This document shows positions 17,260 to 24,737 of a DNA stretch of 64,000 nt, piece after piece. The DNA is from Streptomyces sp. TS71-3 (GTDB lineage Bacteria; Actinomycetota; Actinomycetes; Streptomycetales; Streptomycetaceae). The notes beneath the pieces are model-generated. The model was not told where the DNA came from, did not search any database, and saw only the letters and a program-made list of their open reading frames with translations. Every line of letters begins with the position of its first letter. The first letter of the stretch is position 1. Made by a program: the position numbers and the translations under genes. The stretch is taken from contig NZ_BNEL01000003.1 of NCBI RefSeq assembly GCF_018327685.1, positions 2,604,001 to 2,668,000 on the forward strand, read 5' to 3'.

Positions 17260-18288
17260 ATGCCGGAACTCGCCATAGGGCTGATCGGAGCCGGCGGCAT
17301 CGCCCGGGCCCACCTGCCCGCCTGGCTCGACCTGGGAGCCGACGTCACCGTGTACGCCCCCGACGACAGCGCGGAGCACCTCGCCGCGGAGTACGCCGCG
17401 CACGGCGTACGGGTGGCGCGCACGCTCGGCGAGCTCCTGGAGCGCAGCGAGGCCGCCGACGTCTGCACCCCCACGCACACCCACCGGGAGGTCGCCCTCG
17501 CCGCCATCCGCGCGGGCGTCCACGTCGCCTGCGAGAAACCCCTCGCGCTGACCCCGGGGGACGTCGAGGAGATGATCGCCGAGGCGGAGCGCGCCGGGGT
17601 GCTCCTCTTCCCCGCCCACGTGGTGCGGTACTTCCCCGAGTACGCCGCCATGGCCGAGGCGGTGGCCCGCGGAGACATAGGCCGGCCCGCGGTGCTGCGC
17701 TTCACGCGCACGGGCACCTACCCGGTGTGGACGCCGTGGTTCGCCGACCCCGAGCTGTCCGGCGGGCTGCTCGTCGACCAGATGATCCACGACTTCGACT
17801 TCGCGAGGCTGCTGGCCGGCGAGGTGACCGCCGTCCACGCCCAGTCCCGCGGCCACCTGCGCGCACCGGCGGCCGAGGGCTGCGTGGCCGCCGGCACCGC
17901 CGTCCTCACCCATGCCTCCGGGGCGATCAGCCACGTCCACGGGGTGTGGGGGCTGCCGGACACGCAGTTCCGCACGACGTTCCGGATCGCGGGCCCGGGC
18001 GGCGTCCTCCACCACGACTCGGCGCGGACCACGGCGTTCCGGGTGGTCTCGCAGGGATTCAGGGCCCCGGGGCAGGGCATTCCCGCCACCGGCCTGACCG
18101 AGAGCCCGTTCCTGACCGAGCTGCGGGAGTTCGCGGTCGCGGTCCGCGGCGGCCCCGCCCCGCGGGTGACCGCCCAGGACGGCCTGGCCGCCGTCCGCAT
18201 CGCGGCGGCCGCGGCCGAGTCCGCCCGCACGGGCAGCGCGGTCCGCCTGGCACCGGACGGCGACGAGCACTCCGCGGAGGCATCCTGA
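17260..18288 (+). CDS. Gfo/Idh/MocA family NAD(P)-dependent oxidoreductase
   Basis: A 342-residue sugar or cyclitol dehydrogenase. The Rossmann motif is at the N-terminus (IGLIGAGGIARAHLPAW), followed by the family signature CEKPLALTPGDVEEM with the catalytic Lys, and a C-terminal substrate domain with ELSGGLLVDQMIHDFDFARL, whose Asp/His pair is typical. Its stop overlaps the next start (TGATG), indicating an operon of two related enzymes. Upstream lies a truncated sugar permease, so this enzyme probably acts on an imported polyol or sugar. Confidence 0.9.
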   Translation: MPELAIGLIGAGGIARAHLPAWLDLGADVTVYAPDDSAEHLAAEYAAHGVRVARTLGELLERSEAADVCTPTHTHREVALAAIRAGVHVACEKPLALTPGDVEEMIAEAERAGVLLFPAHVVRYFPEYAAMAEAVARGDIGRPAVLRFTRTGTYPVWTPWFADPELSGGLLVDQMIHDFDFARLLAGEVTAVHAQSRGHLRAPAAEGCVAAGTAVLTHASGAISHVHGVWGLPDTQFRTTFRIAGPGGVLHHDSARTTAFRVVSQGFRAPGQGIPATGLTESPFLTELREFAVAVRGGPAPRVTAQDGLAAVRIAAAAAESARTGSAVRLAPDGDEHSAEAS

Positions 18289-19433
18289 TGGCGCCCGGCC
18301 GGATGAGGAGCGAGCCCGATCCGGCGGAGCCGGATGCGGGGAAGAGCACGTCGGCGGGGGAGGGTTCGATGGCGGACGCACGGACGAGGGGCACCGGGAC
18401 GGCGACCCAGGCTCCGACGAAGGTGGGCGTGCTGTCGTTCGCCCACGTGCACGCGGCCGGATACGCGGAGCTGCTGCGCGACATGCCGGGCGTCGAGGCC
18501 ATGGCCAGTGACCCCGACGGGGAGCACGGGGCGTCGGGGGAGGTGCGGGGCCGGGCGCTCGCCGGGGAGCTGGGCGTCGCCTACGCGGACACGTACGACG
18601 AACTCTTCGACTGGGGCCCCGACGCGGTGGTCGTCGCCTCCGAGAACGCCCGCCACCGCCCGCTGGTGGAGAGGGCGGCGGCGCGCGGCGTGGACGTGCT
18701 CTGCGAGAAGCCGCTCGCCACCACGGCGGCGGACGGCGAGGCGATGGTGAAGGCGTGCCGCGAAGCCGGGGTCCGCCTCCACGTGGCCTACCCCGTGAGG
18801 TTCAGCCCCGCGTACGCGGCCCTGCGCTCGGCGGTGCGCGACGGCAGCACCGGGGCGGTACTCACCGTGGCCGGCGCCAACAACGGCCGGCTGCCGGCCG
18901 GCGACCGCGCCTGGTTCGTCGACCCGGAGCTGTCCGGCGGCGGCGCGCTCATGGACCACACGGTGCACATAGCCGACCTGCTGGACGACCTCTTCGAGGG
19001 CGCCCGCGCGCTCGACGTGTACGCGCAGACGAACAACCTCATGTACCCCGGCGACGTCGACCTGGACACCGCGGGACTGGTGACCATCCGGTACGACAAC
19101 GGCGCGGTCGCCACCATCGACTGCAGCTGGAGCCAGCCGGCCCACCACCCCGCCTGGGGCGGCCTGGAACTTCAACTCGTCGGGGAGCGCGCCACGGTGG
19201 AGATGGACGCCTTCGGCCAGCTCGTGTCCGGCTTCGACGAGCGCCGGCGCACGGGCGTGCTGCTGCCGTGGGGCACGAACCTGGACGAGGCGATGATGCG
19301 CGCCTTCCTGTTCGGCGCCCCGGACGAGGGCGCGGTCCAGGTGGCGGACGGAGAGGCGGGGCTCCGGTCGCTGCGGATCGCGCTGGCGGGGTACGAGTCG
19401 GCTCGGGCCGGTGAGGTGGTCCGGGTGGGGTGA
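18288..19433 (+). CDS. Second Gfo/Idh/MocA family oxidoreductase
   Basis: A 381-residue enzyme if started at ATG 18288, which overlaps the previous stop and has GGAGG seven bases upstream. An alternative ATG at 18369 also has a good site (GGAGGGTTCG) and gives 354 residues, closer to the family norm. The nucleotide-binding start is unusual: VGVLSFAHVHAAGYAELLRD has no GxGxxG, as in some Gfo members. The signature LCEKPLATTAADGEAMVKAC and the substrate motif LSGGGALMDHTVHIADLLDD are clear. It is co-transcribed with its paralogue; the two may catalyse successive or reciprocal oxidation-reduction steps. Confidence 0.88.
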   Translation: MAPGRMRSEPDPAEPDAGKSTSAGEGSMADARTRGTGTATQAPTKVGVLSFAHVHAAGYAELLRDMPGVEAMASDPDGEHGASGEVRGRALAGELGVAYADTYDELFDWGPDAVVVASENARHRPLVERAAARGVDVLCEKPLATTAADGEAMVKACREAGVRLHVAYPVRFSPAYAALRSAVRDGSTGAVLTVAGANNGRLPAGDRAWFVDPELSGGGALMDHTVHIADLLDDLFEGARALDVYAQTNNLMYPGDVDLDTAGLVTIRYDNGAVATIDCSWSQPAHHPAWGGLELQLVGERATVEMDAFGQLVSGFDERRRTGVLLPWGTNLDEAMMRAFLFGAPDEGAVQVADGEAGLRSLRIALAGYESARAGEVVRVG

Positions 19434-19455
19434 GGGGCCCGGGTACGGGCGGGTG

Positions 19456-20022
19456 TCAGGAGCAGCCGGGACGGTGCGAGAGCACACCCACTCGGTCCAC
19501 CAGCCAGAACACGACACCCGTGCCCGCCCCGTACGCGAGGTGGGCGCTGAGGTCCTTGGCGAGGGTCTTCGCGTCGTACCGCCAGATCGGCTCGTAGAAC
19601 CCGCCCAGGGCCAGGAAGAGATAGCCGCTGCCCCACACCCCGGCGCCGAAGGGCAGCCCGTACACGGGACGGGGATCCCGGAGCGATCCCGCCACGACAC
19701 CGTAGAGCGCCCCCATCGCGGCTCCGTAGGACCAGTGGGCCGCGTTGCTCGTGAGCCAGGCCCACCGGTCCGGAATCGGGCGCTGCGTGAAGCCCTCCAC
19801 CACCCGCTTCGCGACCTGGCCCGGGTCGGGAGCGTCCTTCCAGCCCTCGACCGGAGGGAATTCCCACTCGAGCGGACTGTCCGCGGTGCCCGCGCGCCGG
19901 TCCCTCAGATACCGGACGGTGTCCATGGCGGCGGTCCCCACGGCGCCCGCCAGGGCCCCTGCGCCGACCGCCGCGAGGGGTGTCATCCGCGCTCTTCGAG
20001 TCCGCATTCCGATGGCGTTCAT
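19456..20022 (-). CDS. Membrane protein, YagU/DUF1440-like
   Basis: A 188-residue protein with four hydrophobic segments (AVGAGALAGAVGTAAMDTV, HWSYGAAMGALYGVVAGSL, FGAGVWGSGYLFLALGGF, LAYGAGTGVVFWLVDRV). The start at 20022 is uncertain; MRTRRAR fifteen bases later is possible and neither has a strong ribosome site. The pattern resembles the YagU/DUF1440 group of small inner-membrane proteins of unknown function. It ends 23 bases from the converging oxidoreductase gene. A 14-bp tandem repeat lies directly upstream. Confidence 0.75.
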   Translation of the reverse strand: MNAIGMRTRRARMTPLAAVGAGALAGAVGTAAMDTVRYLRDRRAGTADSPLEWEFPPVEGWKDAPDPGQVAKRVVEGFTQRPIPDRWAWLTSNAAHWSYGAAMGALYGVVAGSLRDPRPVYGLPFGAGVWGSGYLFLALGGFYEPIWRYDAKTLAKDLSAHLAYGAGTGVVFWLVDRVGVLSHRPGCS

Positions 20023-20039
20023 GTCAGGAAGCCCCATGA

Positions 20040-20123
20040 ATGTGCTCGTCTGAATGTGCTCGTCGGGATCATCTGGTCCGGATCTGCTCGTCCGGATGTT
20101 CTCGTCCGGATCCACTCGTTCGT
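20040..20123. repeat. 14-bp tandem repeat, six imperfect copies
   Basis: Consecutive 14-base units: ATGTGCTCGTCTGA, ATGTGCTCGTCGGG, ATCATCTGGTCCGG, ATCTGCTCGTCCGG, ATGTTCTCGTCCGG, ATCCACTCGTTCGT. The array sits immediately upstream of the membrane protein gene (start 20022), where its promoter should be, and before the TetR remnant. The unit length is not a multiple of three, so it is not selected as protein. Confidence 0.8.
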
Positions 20124-20248
20124 GACAAGAGTGTCCTGGCGTCCCCGCGGGTCGGCAACTCGGGATCGAGGGGCGCCGGCCGTGCCACGGCGAGCCCGGT
20201 TCGGTGGGCAGGGGGTGTGCGAGCTCGTGACCACGGCTCTCGGGGCCG

Positions 20249-20470
20249 TCATGACAGGAACGAGTCCACCAGGTCCTTCGCCCAGGCGGGGTCGGGTGGA
20301 TCGTTGGCGAAGACGGCCCGGTACAGCAGCGGTCCGAGCAGGGTGTCCGCGGCTCGGCCCACCTCCGGGACCGTCCAGCCGCGGGCCCGCTCGCGGTCGA
20401 GGATGGCGCCGAGCTGGGAGTGCCGGTCGGCAAGGCTGGACCTGGCCCGGATGCGGCTCGTCAGCGCGAG
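20249..20470 (-). pseudogene. 5'-truncated TetR family regulator remnant
   Basis: About 70 residues of a TetR ligand-binding domain remain: LADRHSQLGAILDRERARGW, VGRAADTLLGPLLYRAVFAN, PAWAKDLVDSFLS. The N-terminal DNA-binding helix-turn-helix is missing. The frame stays open further right, but that sequence is antisense to the AraC remnant and to the GNAT region and shows no TetR features. The homology ends between 20456 and 20481. It cannot be a functional repressor. Confidence 0.75.
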
Positions 20471-20474
20471 GTGG

Positions 20475-20612
20475 GGTGCGTCGTCGATCGCGGAGATCGC
20501 CCACTCCTGCGGGTTCGGCAGCCATGCCTCCTTCGCCACCGCGTTCCGGAAGGAGTTCGGCATGACACCCCGCGACGCCAGGCAGGGCGCGCACCGGCCT
20601 GCCGCCCGGTGA
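20475..20612 (+). pseudogene. 5'-truncated AraC family regulator remnant
   Basis: The second helix-turn-helix of an AraC-type regulator is preserved: SSIAEIAHSCGFGSHASFAT, AFRKEFGMTPRDARQGA, ending at the stop 20610-20612. The sensing domain and first helix-turn-helix are gone. Homology begins at about 20481, abutting the TetR remnant on the opposite strand. No start codon or ribosome site is in a sensible place. Confidence 0.75.
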
Positions 20613-20652
20613 ACGGACGAGGGCCGAGCCGGGCAGGGCGCGAGGGGCCGCG

Positions 20653-21420
20653 TCAGGGAGCCGGGACCTCGAAGAGCCCGTACTCGGCCACCTGCTCGAA
20701 TCCCATGCGCAGGTACACCGGAGTGCCGGACGCGCTGGCCTGGAGCGTGCCGACGCTCAGTCCGCGCGCCCTGCCCGCTTCGAGGGCCGCCGCCGTGAGC
20801 GCCGTCCCGATCCCCTGACGCCGCTGGTCCGCGGAAGTGGTCACGACGTAGACGCCGGCCACGCCGTGCGCGTCGAACATGAGGGAGGTGCCCACGACCC
20901 GTCCGTCGCGGCGTCCGGCGAGGCGGACGATACTCGCCGAGTCCGGACGCCGCGTCTCGGCGCGAACCACGTCGTCCAGAAGCTCCGGTGCGACGCCGAA
21001 CGAGAGCATGTACGCCTGCACCCACTCCCTCAGTGCGTCGCTGCCCTCGACCGCCTCGATCTTCAGGTCCGCCGGCCCTTCGGCACAGGCCACCTCGTCG
21101 ATCCGGACGGCCATGACCGGCATGGCGCCACGCCCGACGGCCCCGTGACCGGCGAGCCGCGCCGCCGTGTCCGGCGCGCTGTCCGGCCCCACCCACCACA
21201 GCCACGGGACACCGGCCATCCGGCCGGCGGCCCGGCCGATCGCCTGCTCCGGCCGGTCACCGGCGCGCAGCCGCAGAACCCCGTTGAGCTGGGCGTCGGC
21301 GAGGCCGCTGCGGTAGTAGGTCACCTCGCCGTCGGCGCGCTCGGACGCTCCCCAGCCGAGCCAGTAGTCCCGGCAGTTGGCCAGCTGCGGTTCGACGTCC
21401 CAGACGTTGTCCACGTTCAC
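20653..21420 (-). CDS. GNAT family N-acetyltransferase
   Basis: A 255-residue acetyltransferase with two GNAT-like halves. The C-terminal half contains the acetyl-CoA binding motif VYVVTTSADQRRQGIGTALT and the terminal LQASASGTPVYLRMGFEQVA; the N-terminal half (VWDVEPQLANCRDYWLGWGA, VPWLWWVGPDSAPDTAARLA) is degenerate. The GTG at 21420 is the best start but has only a weak GGGAC site. Substrate unknown. It lies just after the TetR/AraC scar and is divergent from the broken SDR gene. Confidence 0.85.
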   Translation of the reverse strand: MNVDNVWDVEPQLANCRDYWLGWGASERADGEVTYYRSGLADAQLNGVLRLRAGDRPEQAIGRAAGRMAGVPWLWWVGPDSAPDTAARLAGHGAVGRGAMPVMAVRIDEVACAEGPADLKIEAVEGSDALREWVQAYMLSFGVAPELLDDVVRAETRRPDSASIVRLAGRRDGRVVGTSLMFDAHGVAGVYVVTTSADQRRQGIGTALTAAALEAGRARGLSVGTLQASASGTPVYLRMGFEQVAEYGLFEVPAP

Positions 21421-21722
21421 GTCCCGGTGCTCTCGGTCCTTGCGGTGTGCAGGGGATGTCAACAGACATGACGTGGGCCGGGGCCCGAAGTTCGACGCGA
21501 GCTGCGTGCTCTGTGTCACATGCCTGGACCGCCGGTGGTTCCCAGCCTCGAACCGGCACGTCGCCGCCCGGTCCTCGCCTGATACGGCCGGCGCCGGCGG
21601 AACGGGACAGGACGCGGAGTGCGCCCCGGCACCAGGATCACGTGCCGCGGCGAAAGACGCCACGCACACCATTCCCAAGAGTGGGCAGCGCACGGAAACC
21701 ACCGACGAAAGGCGAGGCAACC
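21421..21722. other. Divergent intergenic region of 302 bases
   Basis: It separates the GNAT gene (leftward) from the SDR gene (rightward) and should hold both promoters. A small perfect dyad, ATGTC-AACA-GACAT, is at 21456-21469, 36 bases upstream of the GNAT start. I see no coding features in the remainder. Confidence 0.4.
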
Positions 21723-22468
21723 ATGGTGGGAACGGACCTGGAGGGAAAGGTCGCGCTGGTCACCGGCGGCAGCCGCGGGATCGGGGCGGCCTCGGCCCGG
21801 CGGCTTGCCGCCGCGGGTGCCCATGTGGCCCTCACCTACGAGAAGTCGGCCGAGAAGGCGGCGGCGGTGGTCCGGGAGCTGGAGCAGGCGGGAGTGAAAG
21901 CGGCGGCCTTCCAGGCGGACCAGGGTGCGCGCGAGGAGGTGGTCCGGATGGTGGGACAGGTCGCCGAGCGCTTCGGCCGGATCGACGTCCTCGTGGACAA
22001 CGCGGCCGTCTTCCTCGGAGGCGGCCCATGGGGTCGCTGTCCCCCAAGGACTCGGAGCGGCTCTGGGCTGCCAACCTCCACGGTGTCGTGACCACCACCG
22101 CACAGGCCGTCCGGCACATGCCGGGCGGCGGCCGGATCATCAGCATCGGTACGATCACGGGGCAGCCCGCGTTCGCGGGGGGCGGCTACGGGGCGACCAA
22201 GGCCGCGGTCAGCAGGTACGGCCGATCCTGGGCCCACGAGCTCGCTCCGCGAGGGATCACGGTCAATACCGTGGTGTCGGCCTTCGCGGTGACCGACATG
22301 GGTATACCGCAGGACACCGATCTCGGCAGGACCCTGCTGTCCCTCGCGCCCTCCCACCGTTGCGCGGACCCGGAGGAAGTCGCGGCGGCCGTGGGGTTTC
22401 TCGCCAGTCCAGAGGCGTCCTACCCGACGGGCGGCGACATCAACATCGACGGAGGCTGGAACGCCTGA
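21723..22468 (+). pseudogene. SDR family oxidoreductase with a one-base frameshift
   Basis: Two frames together encode a complete short-chain dehydrogenase of about 249 residues. The first (ATG 21723, site GGCGAGG) gives the Rossmann part: GKVALVTGGSRGIGAASARR and GRIDVLVDNAAVFLGGG. The second gives MGSLSPKDSERLWAANLHGV, the catalytic YGATKAAVSRYGRSWAHELA, PRGITVNTV and the C-terminal TGGDINIDGGWNA. The switch falls at 22021-22030, GCGGCCCATG, and is restored by adding one C to the CCC run (LGGGPMGSL). The first frame otherwise stops near 22091. Either a recent inactivation or a homopolymer sequencing error. Confidence 0.85.
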
Positions 22469-22634
22469 CGGGTCCGGGCAGGACTGAGATGCCCGGTCCG
22501 GTGGGCGTGCCGGCGGGAGGCCGGCCGTGGAACCCGGCGGCGGGAGGGCCGGCCGTGGGACCCTTGAGTTGAAGCGGCCATCCGTGGGGCCCTGCGTGCC
22601 GGGGGCGCGGGGCCGGATGTCGGAAAGGGACCCT

Positions 22635-23603
22635 ATGAGGTGGGAGGCAGCCGAGGCCGCGCGCATCGAGGACGCGGCGCTCACGCGCGCCGCCCAGAGC
22701 GGTGAGGTCGCCGCCCTGGGGCTGCTACTGGAGCGGCACCGTGCGGGCATGCGCGCCGTGGCGCTGAGCATTCTGGGGCCGGGTCCCGACGCCGACGACG
22801 TGATGCAGGAGGCGGCGCTGACCGCACTGCGCAGGATCGGCGACGTCCGCGACCCCGGGGCCGTGGGCGCCTGGCTGCGGATGATCGTGCGCAATGCCGG
22901 CCGTTCCCTGCTGCGGGACACCGTCGCCTCCCGGCCGCTGGACGACCTGGACCTGCCTGCCGCGGACGCGGGCCCCGAGCAGTGGCTCGAACGGAACGCG
23001 CTGCGGGACTGGATCTGGGAGGCTCTGGAGGAACTGACCCCCGCGCTGCGCATGCCCCTGGTGCTGCGCCACTTCACCACCCGTGTGACCTCCTACGAGC
23101 ACATAGCCAAGGTCTGCGGGGTCCCCGTCGGCACGGTCCGCAGCCGCCTCAGCCAGGGACGGGCCAAGCTCGCGGCCGTCCTCGCCGCCACGGCCGACGC
23201 TTCGCACACCGACGCCGGGCGGCGCGTGCGAGCCAGTCGGAGAGAGGCCCGGGAGACCCTTGCCTCCGCCGAGGCCGGGCACTTCGGGAAGCTGCTCACC
23301 GAACGCTGGTCTCCCGACGCCGCTCTCTTCAGGGGGCGCGATCGGGTGGGCGGCCGGGACGTCCTCGTGCGCGGTATGGAGGGCGACATCGAAGCCGGCG
23401 TGCGGCAGCGCCTCGTGCACGCCGTCGCGGGAAAGTCGCTGGTCGTGTGGGAGATGGACATCATCAACCCGGCCGAGGCCCCCGACCACTGCCCACCTTC
23501 CGTGGCCTGGCTGATGACCCTGGACGACGCCGGCCGGGTGCACCGGCTGCGCCTGTTCCACCCCCGGCCGGTACAGGCCCTCGACCTGCTCCCCGTAATG
23601 TGA
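22635..23603 (+). CDS. ECF RNA polymerase sigma factor with C-terminal NTF2/SnoaL-like domain
   Basis: A 322-residue sigma factor. ATG 22635 is preferred (GGAAAGGGA upstream); ATG 22617 is possible. Region 2 spans ALGLLLERHRAGMRAVALSI and DADDVMQEAALTALRRIGDV; region 4 includes LTPALRMPLVLRHF and the recognition helix in YEHIAKVCGVPVGTVRSRLS. After about residue 190 an added domain of about 125 residues (EAGHFGKLLTERWSPDAALF, GMEGDIEAGVRQRLVHAVAG, WEMDIINPAEAP) resembles NTF2/SnoaL-like tails that control ECF activity in place of an anti-sigma factor. No anti-sigma gene is adjacent; an alpha/beta hydrolase gene follows 85 bases later and is a candidate target. Confidence 0.88.
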   Translation: MRWEAAEAARIEDAALTRAAQSGEVAALGLLLERHRAGMRAVALSILGPGPDADDVMQEAALTALRRIGDVRDPGAVGAWLRMIVRNAGRSLLRDTVASRPLDDLDLPAADAGPEQWLERNALRDWIWEALEELTPALRMPLVLRHFTTRVTSYEHIAKVCGVPVGTVRSRLSQGRAKLAAVLAATADASHTDAGRRVRASRREARETLASAEAGHFGKLLTERWSPDAALFRGRDRVGGRDVLVRGMEGDIEAGVRQRLVHAVAGKSLVVWEMDIINPAEAPDHCPPSVAWLMTLDDAGRVHRLRLFHPRPVQALDLLPVM

Positions 23604-23688
23604 TGGGCGTCACATGGCGGGGATCGAACTCTGCTCCCCGCCCCACGTCCTGTCGGTGTCATCGACACCTTCCGGATACGGAGCACCC

Positions 23689-24600
23689 GTGAGCATCCCC
23701 CTGACCGACCCGCTGACGGCCGGTACGCACGATGTCGAGATCGACGGAGTGACGCAGCGCTACCACGTCCACGGCACGGGACCGGTGTGCATCGCACATG
23801 CGGGTGGCCCCGGCATCTTCTGGGAGTACCTGCGCATGCCCGCGCTGGAGCGGCACCTCACCGTCGTCTACCCGGAGCCGATCGGCACGGGTGGCTCCGG
23901 CCGCCTGCCCTCCCACCCCCACGGGTACACCCGGCCCCGCTACAGCCACTTCCTCAACGCCCTGATCGAGCACCTGGGCGTCCCCGAGGTGCATCTGCTG
24001 GGCCACTCCCACGGGGGTTTCGTGGTGCAGTACCACGCGTTGCACCACCCCGAGAAGATCGCCGGGGTGATCCTCTACGAGAGCGCGCCACTCACCGGCC
24101 CCGAACACGGAGCCCAGGCCGTCCGCCTGGTGCAGCAGTTCGCCGAGCGCCACGCCGGCCACCCCGGACTCCCCGGAGTCCTCGCGGCGTTCCAGGCCAT
24201 GCCCGGCATCTCCGACGACGCGCAGACGACGGCCGTCGCCAAGGGGATACTGCCCGCGTACTTCGCCGACTACTGGGGCCGCGAGGAGGAGCTCGCGCCG
24301 TTCCACGCCGCCGTGAGCGCCACCTACATATCGGGGCTGGACGAGGACCGCGCCCCGCACATCATCGACGACCGCGAGTCCCTGGGCTCGCTGACCGTGC
24401 CGGCGCTGGTCGTCGTGGGCCGCCACGACGTCATCTGCGGCGTCAGGTGGGCCCGGGAACTGGATCGCCTGATTCCCGGATCGGAACTGCTGATCCTGGA
24501 GAACAGCGGGCACTTCGGCCACATCGAGGAACCGGAGGAGTTCGCCGGCGCGGTGACGCGGTTCGTCACCGGCACGGCAGCGGAAACAGCCCGGCGCTAG
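23689..24600 (+). CDS. Alpha/beta hydrolase
   Basis: A 303-residue hydrolase without signal peptide. GTG 23689 follows GGAG. The nucleophile elbow is GHSHGGFVVQYHAL; the acid is in VVVGRHDVICG and the base His in LENSGHFGHIEEPEEF. The oxyanion region is AHAGGPGIFWEYLRMPAL, with GTGGSG further on, a layout shared with proline iminopeptidase-like and lactonase-like members. It follows the ECF sigma gene in the same direction and may be under its control. The substrate is unknown. Confidence 0.88.
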   Translation: MSIPLTDPLTAGTHDVEIDGVTQRYHVHGTGPVCIAHAGGPGIFWEYLRMPALERHLTVVYPEPIGTGGSGRLPSHPHGYTRPRYSHFLNALIEHLGVPEVHLLGHSHGGFVVQYHALHHPEKIAGVILYESAPLTGPEHGAQAVRLVQQFAERHAGHPGLPGVLAAFQAMPGISDDAQTTAVAKGILPAYFADYWGREEELAPFHAAVSATYISGLDEDRAPHIIDDRESLGSLTVPALVVVGRHDVICGVRWARELDRLIPGSELLILENSGHFGHIEEPEEFAGAVTRFVTGTAAETARR

Positions 24601-24737
24601 ACGGTGCGCTGCCCGTGCGCCGAGTCGGCCCCGGGCTCGGCACACGGCGGGCGGGTGGCGCCGGATCCTTCGCGAGGGCCTCGGAAGGCCGCGACGCCAC
24701 GGATGCCGACCCCTCGCCCGTCCGCCCACCCGAACCT

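Noticed and set aside
20249..21205. A long TetR protein of about 318 residues
   Set aside because: Only the last 70 or so residues resemble TetR; the rest is antisense to the AraC remnant and to the GNAT gene region.
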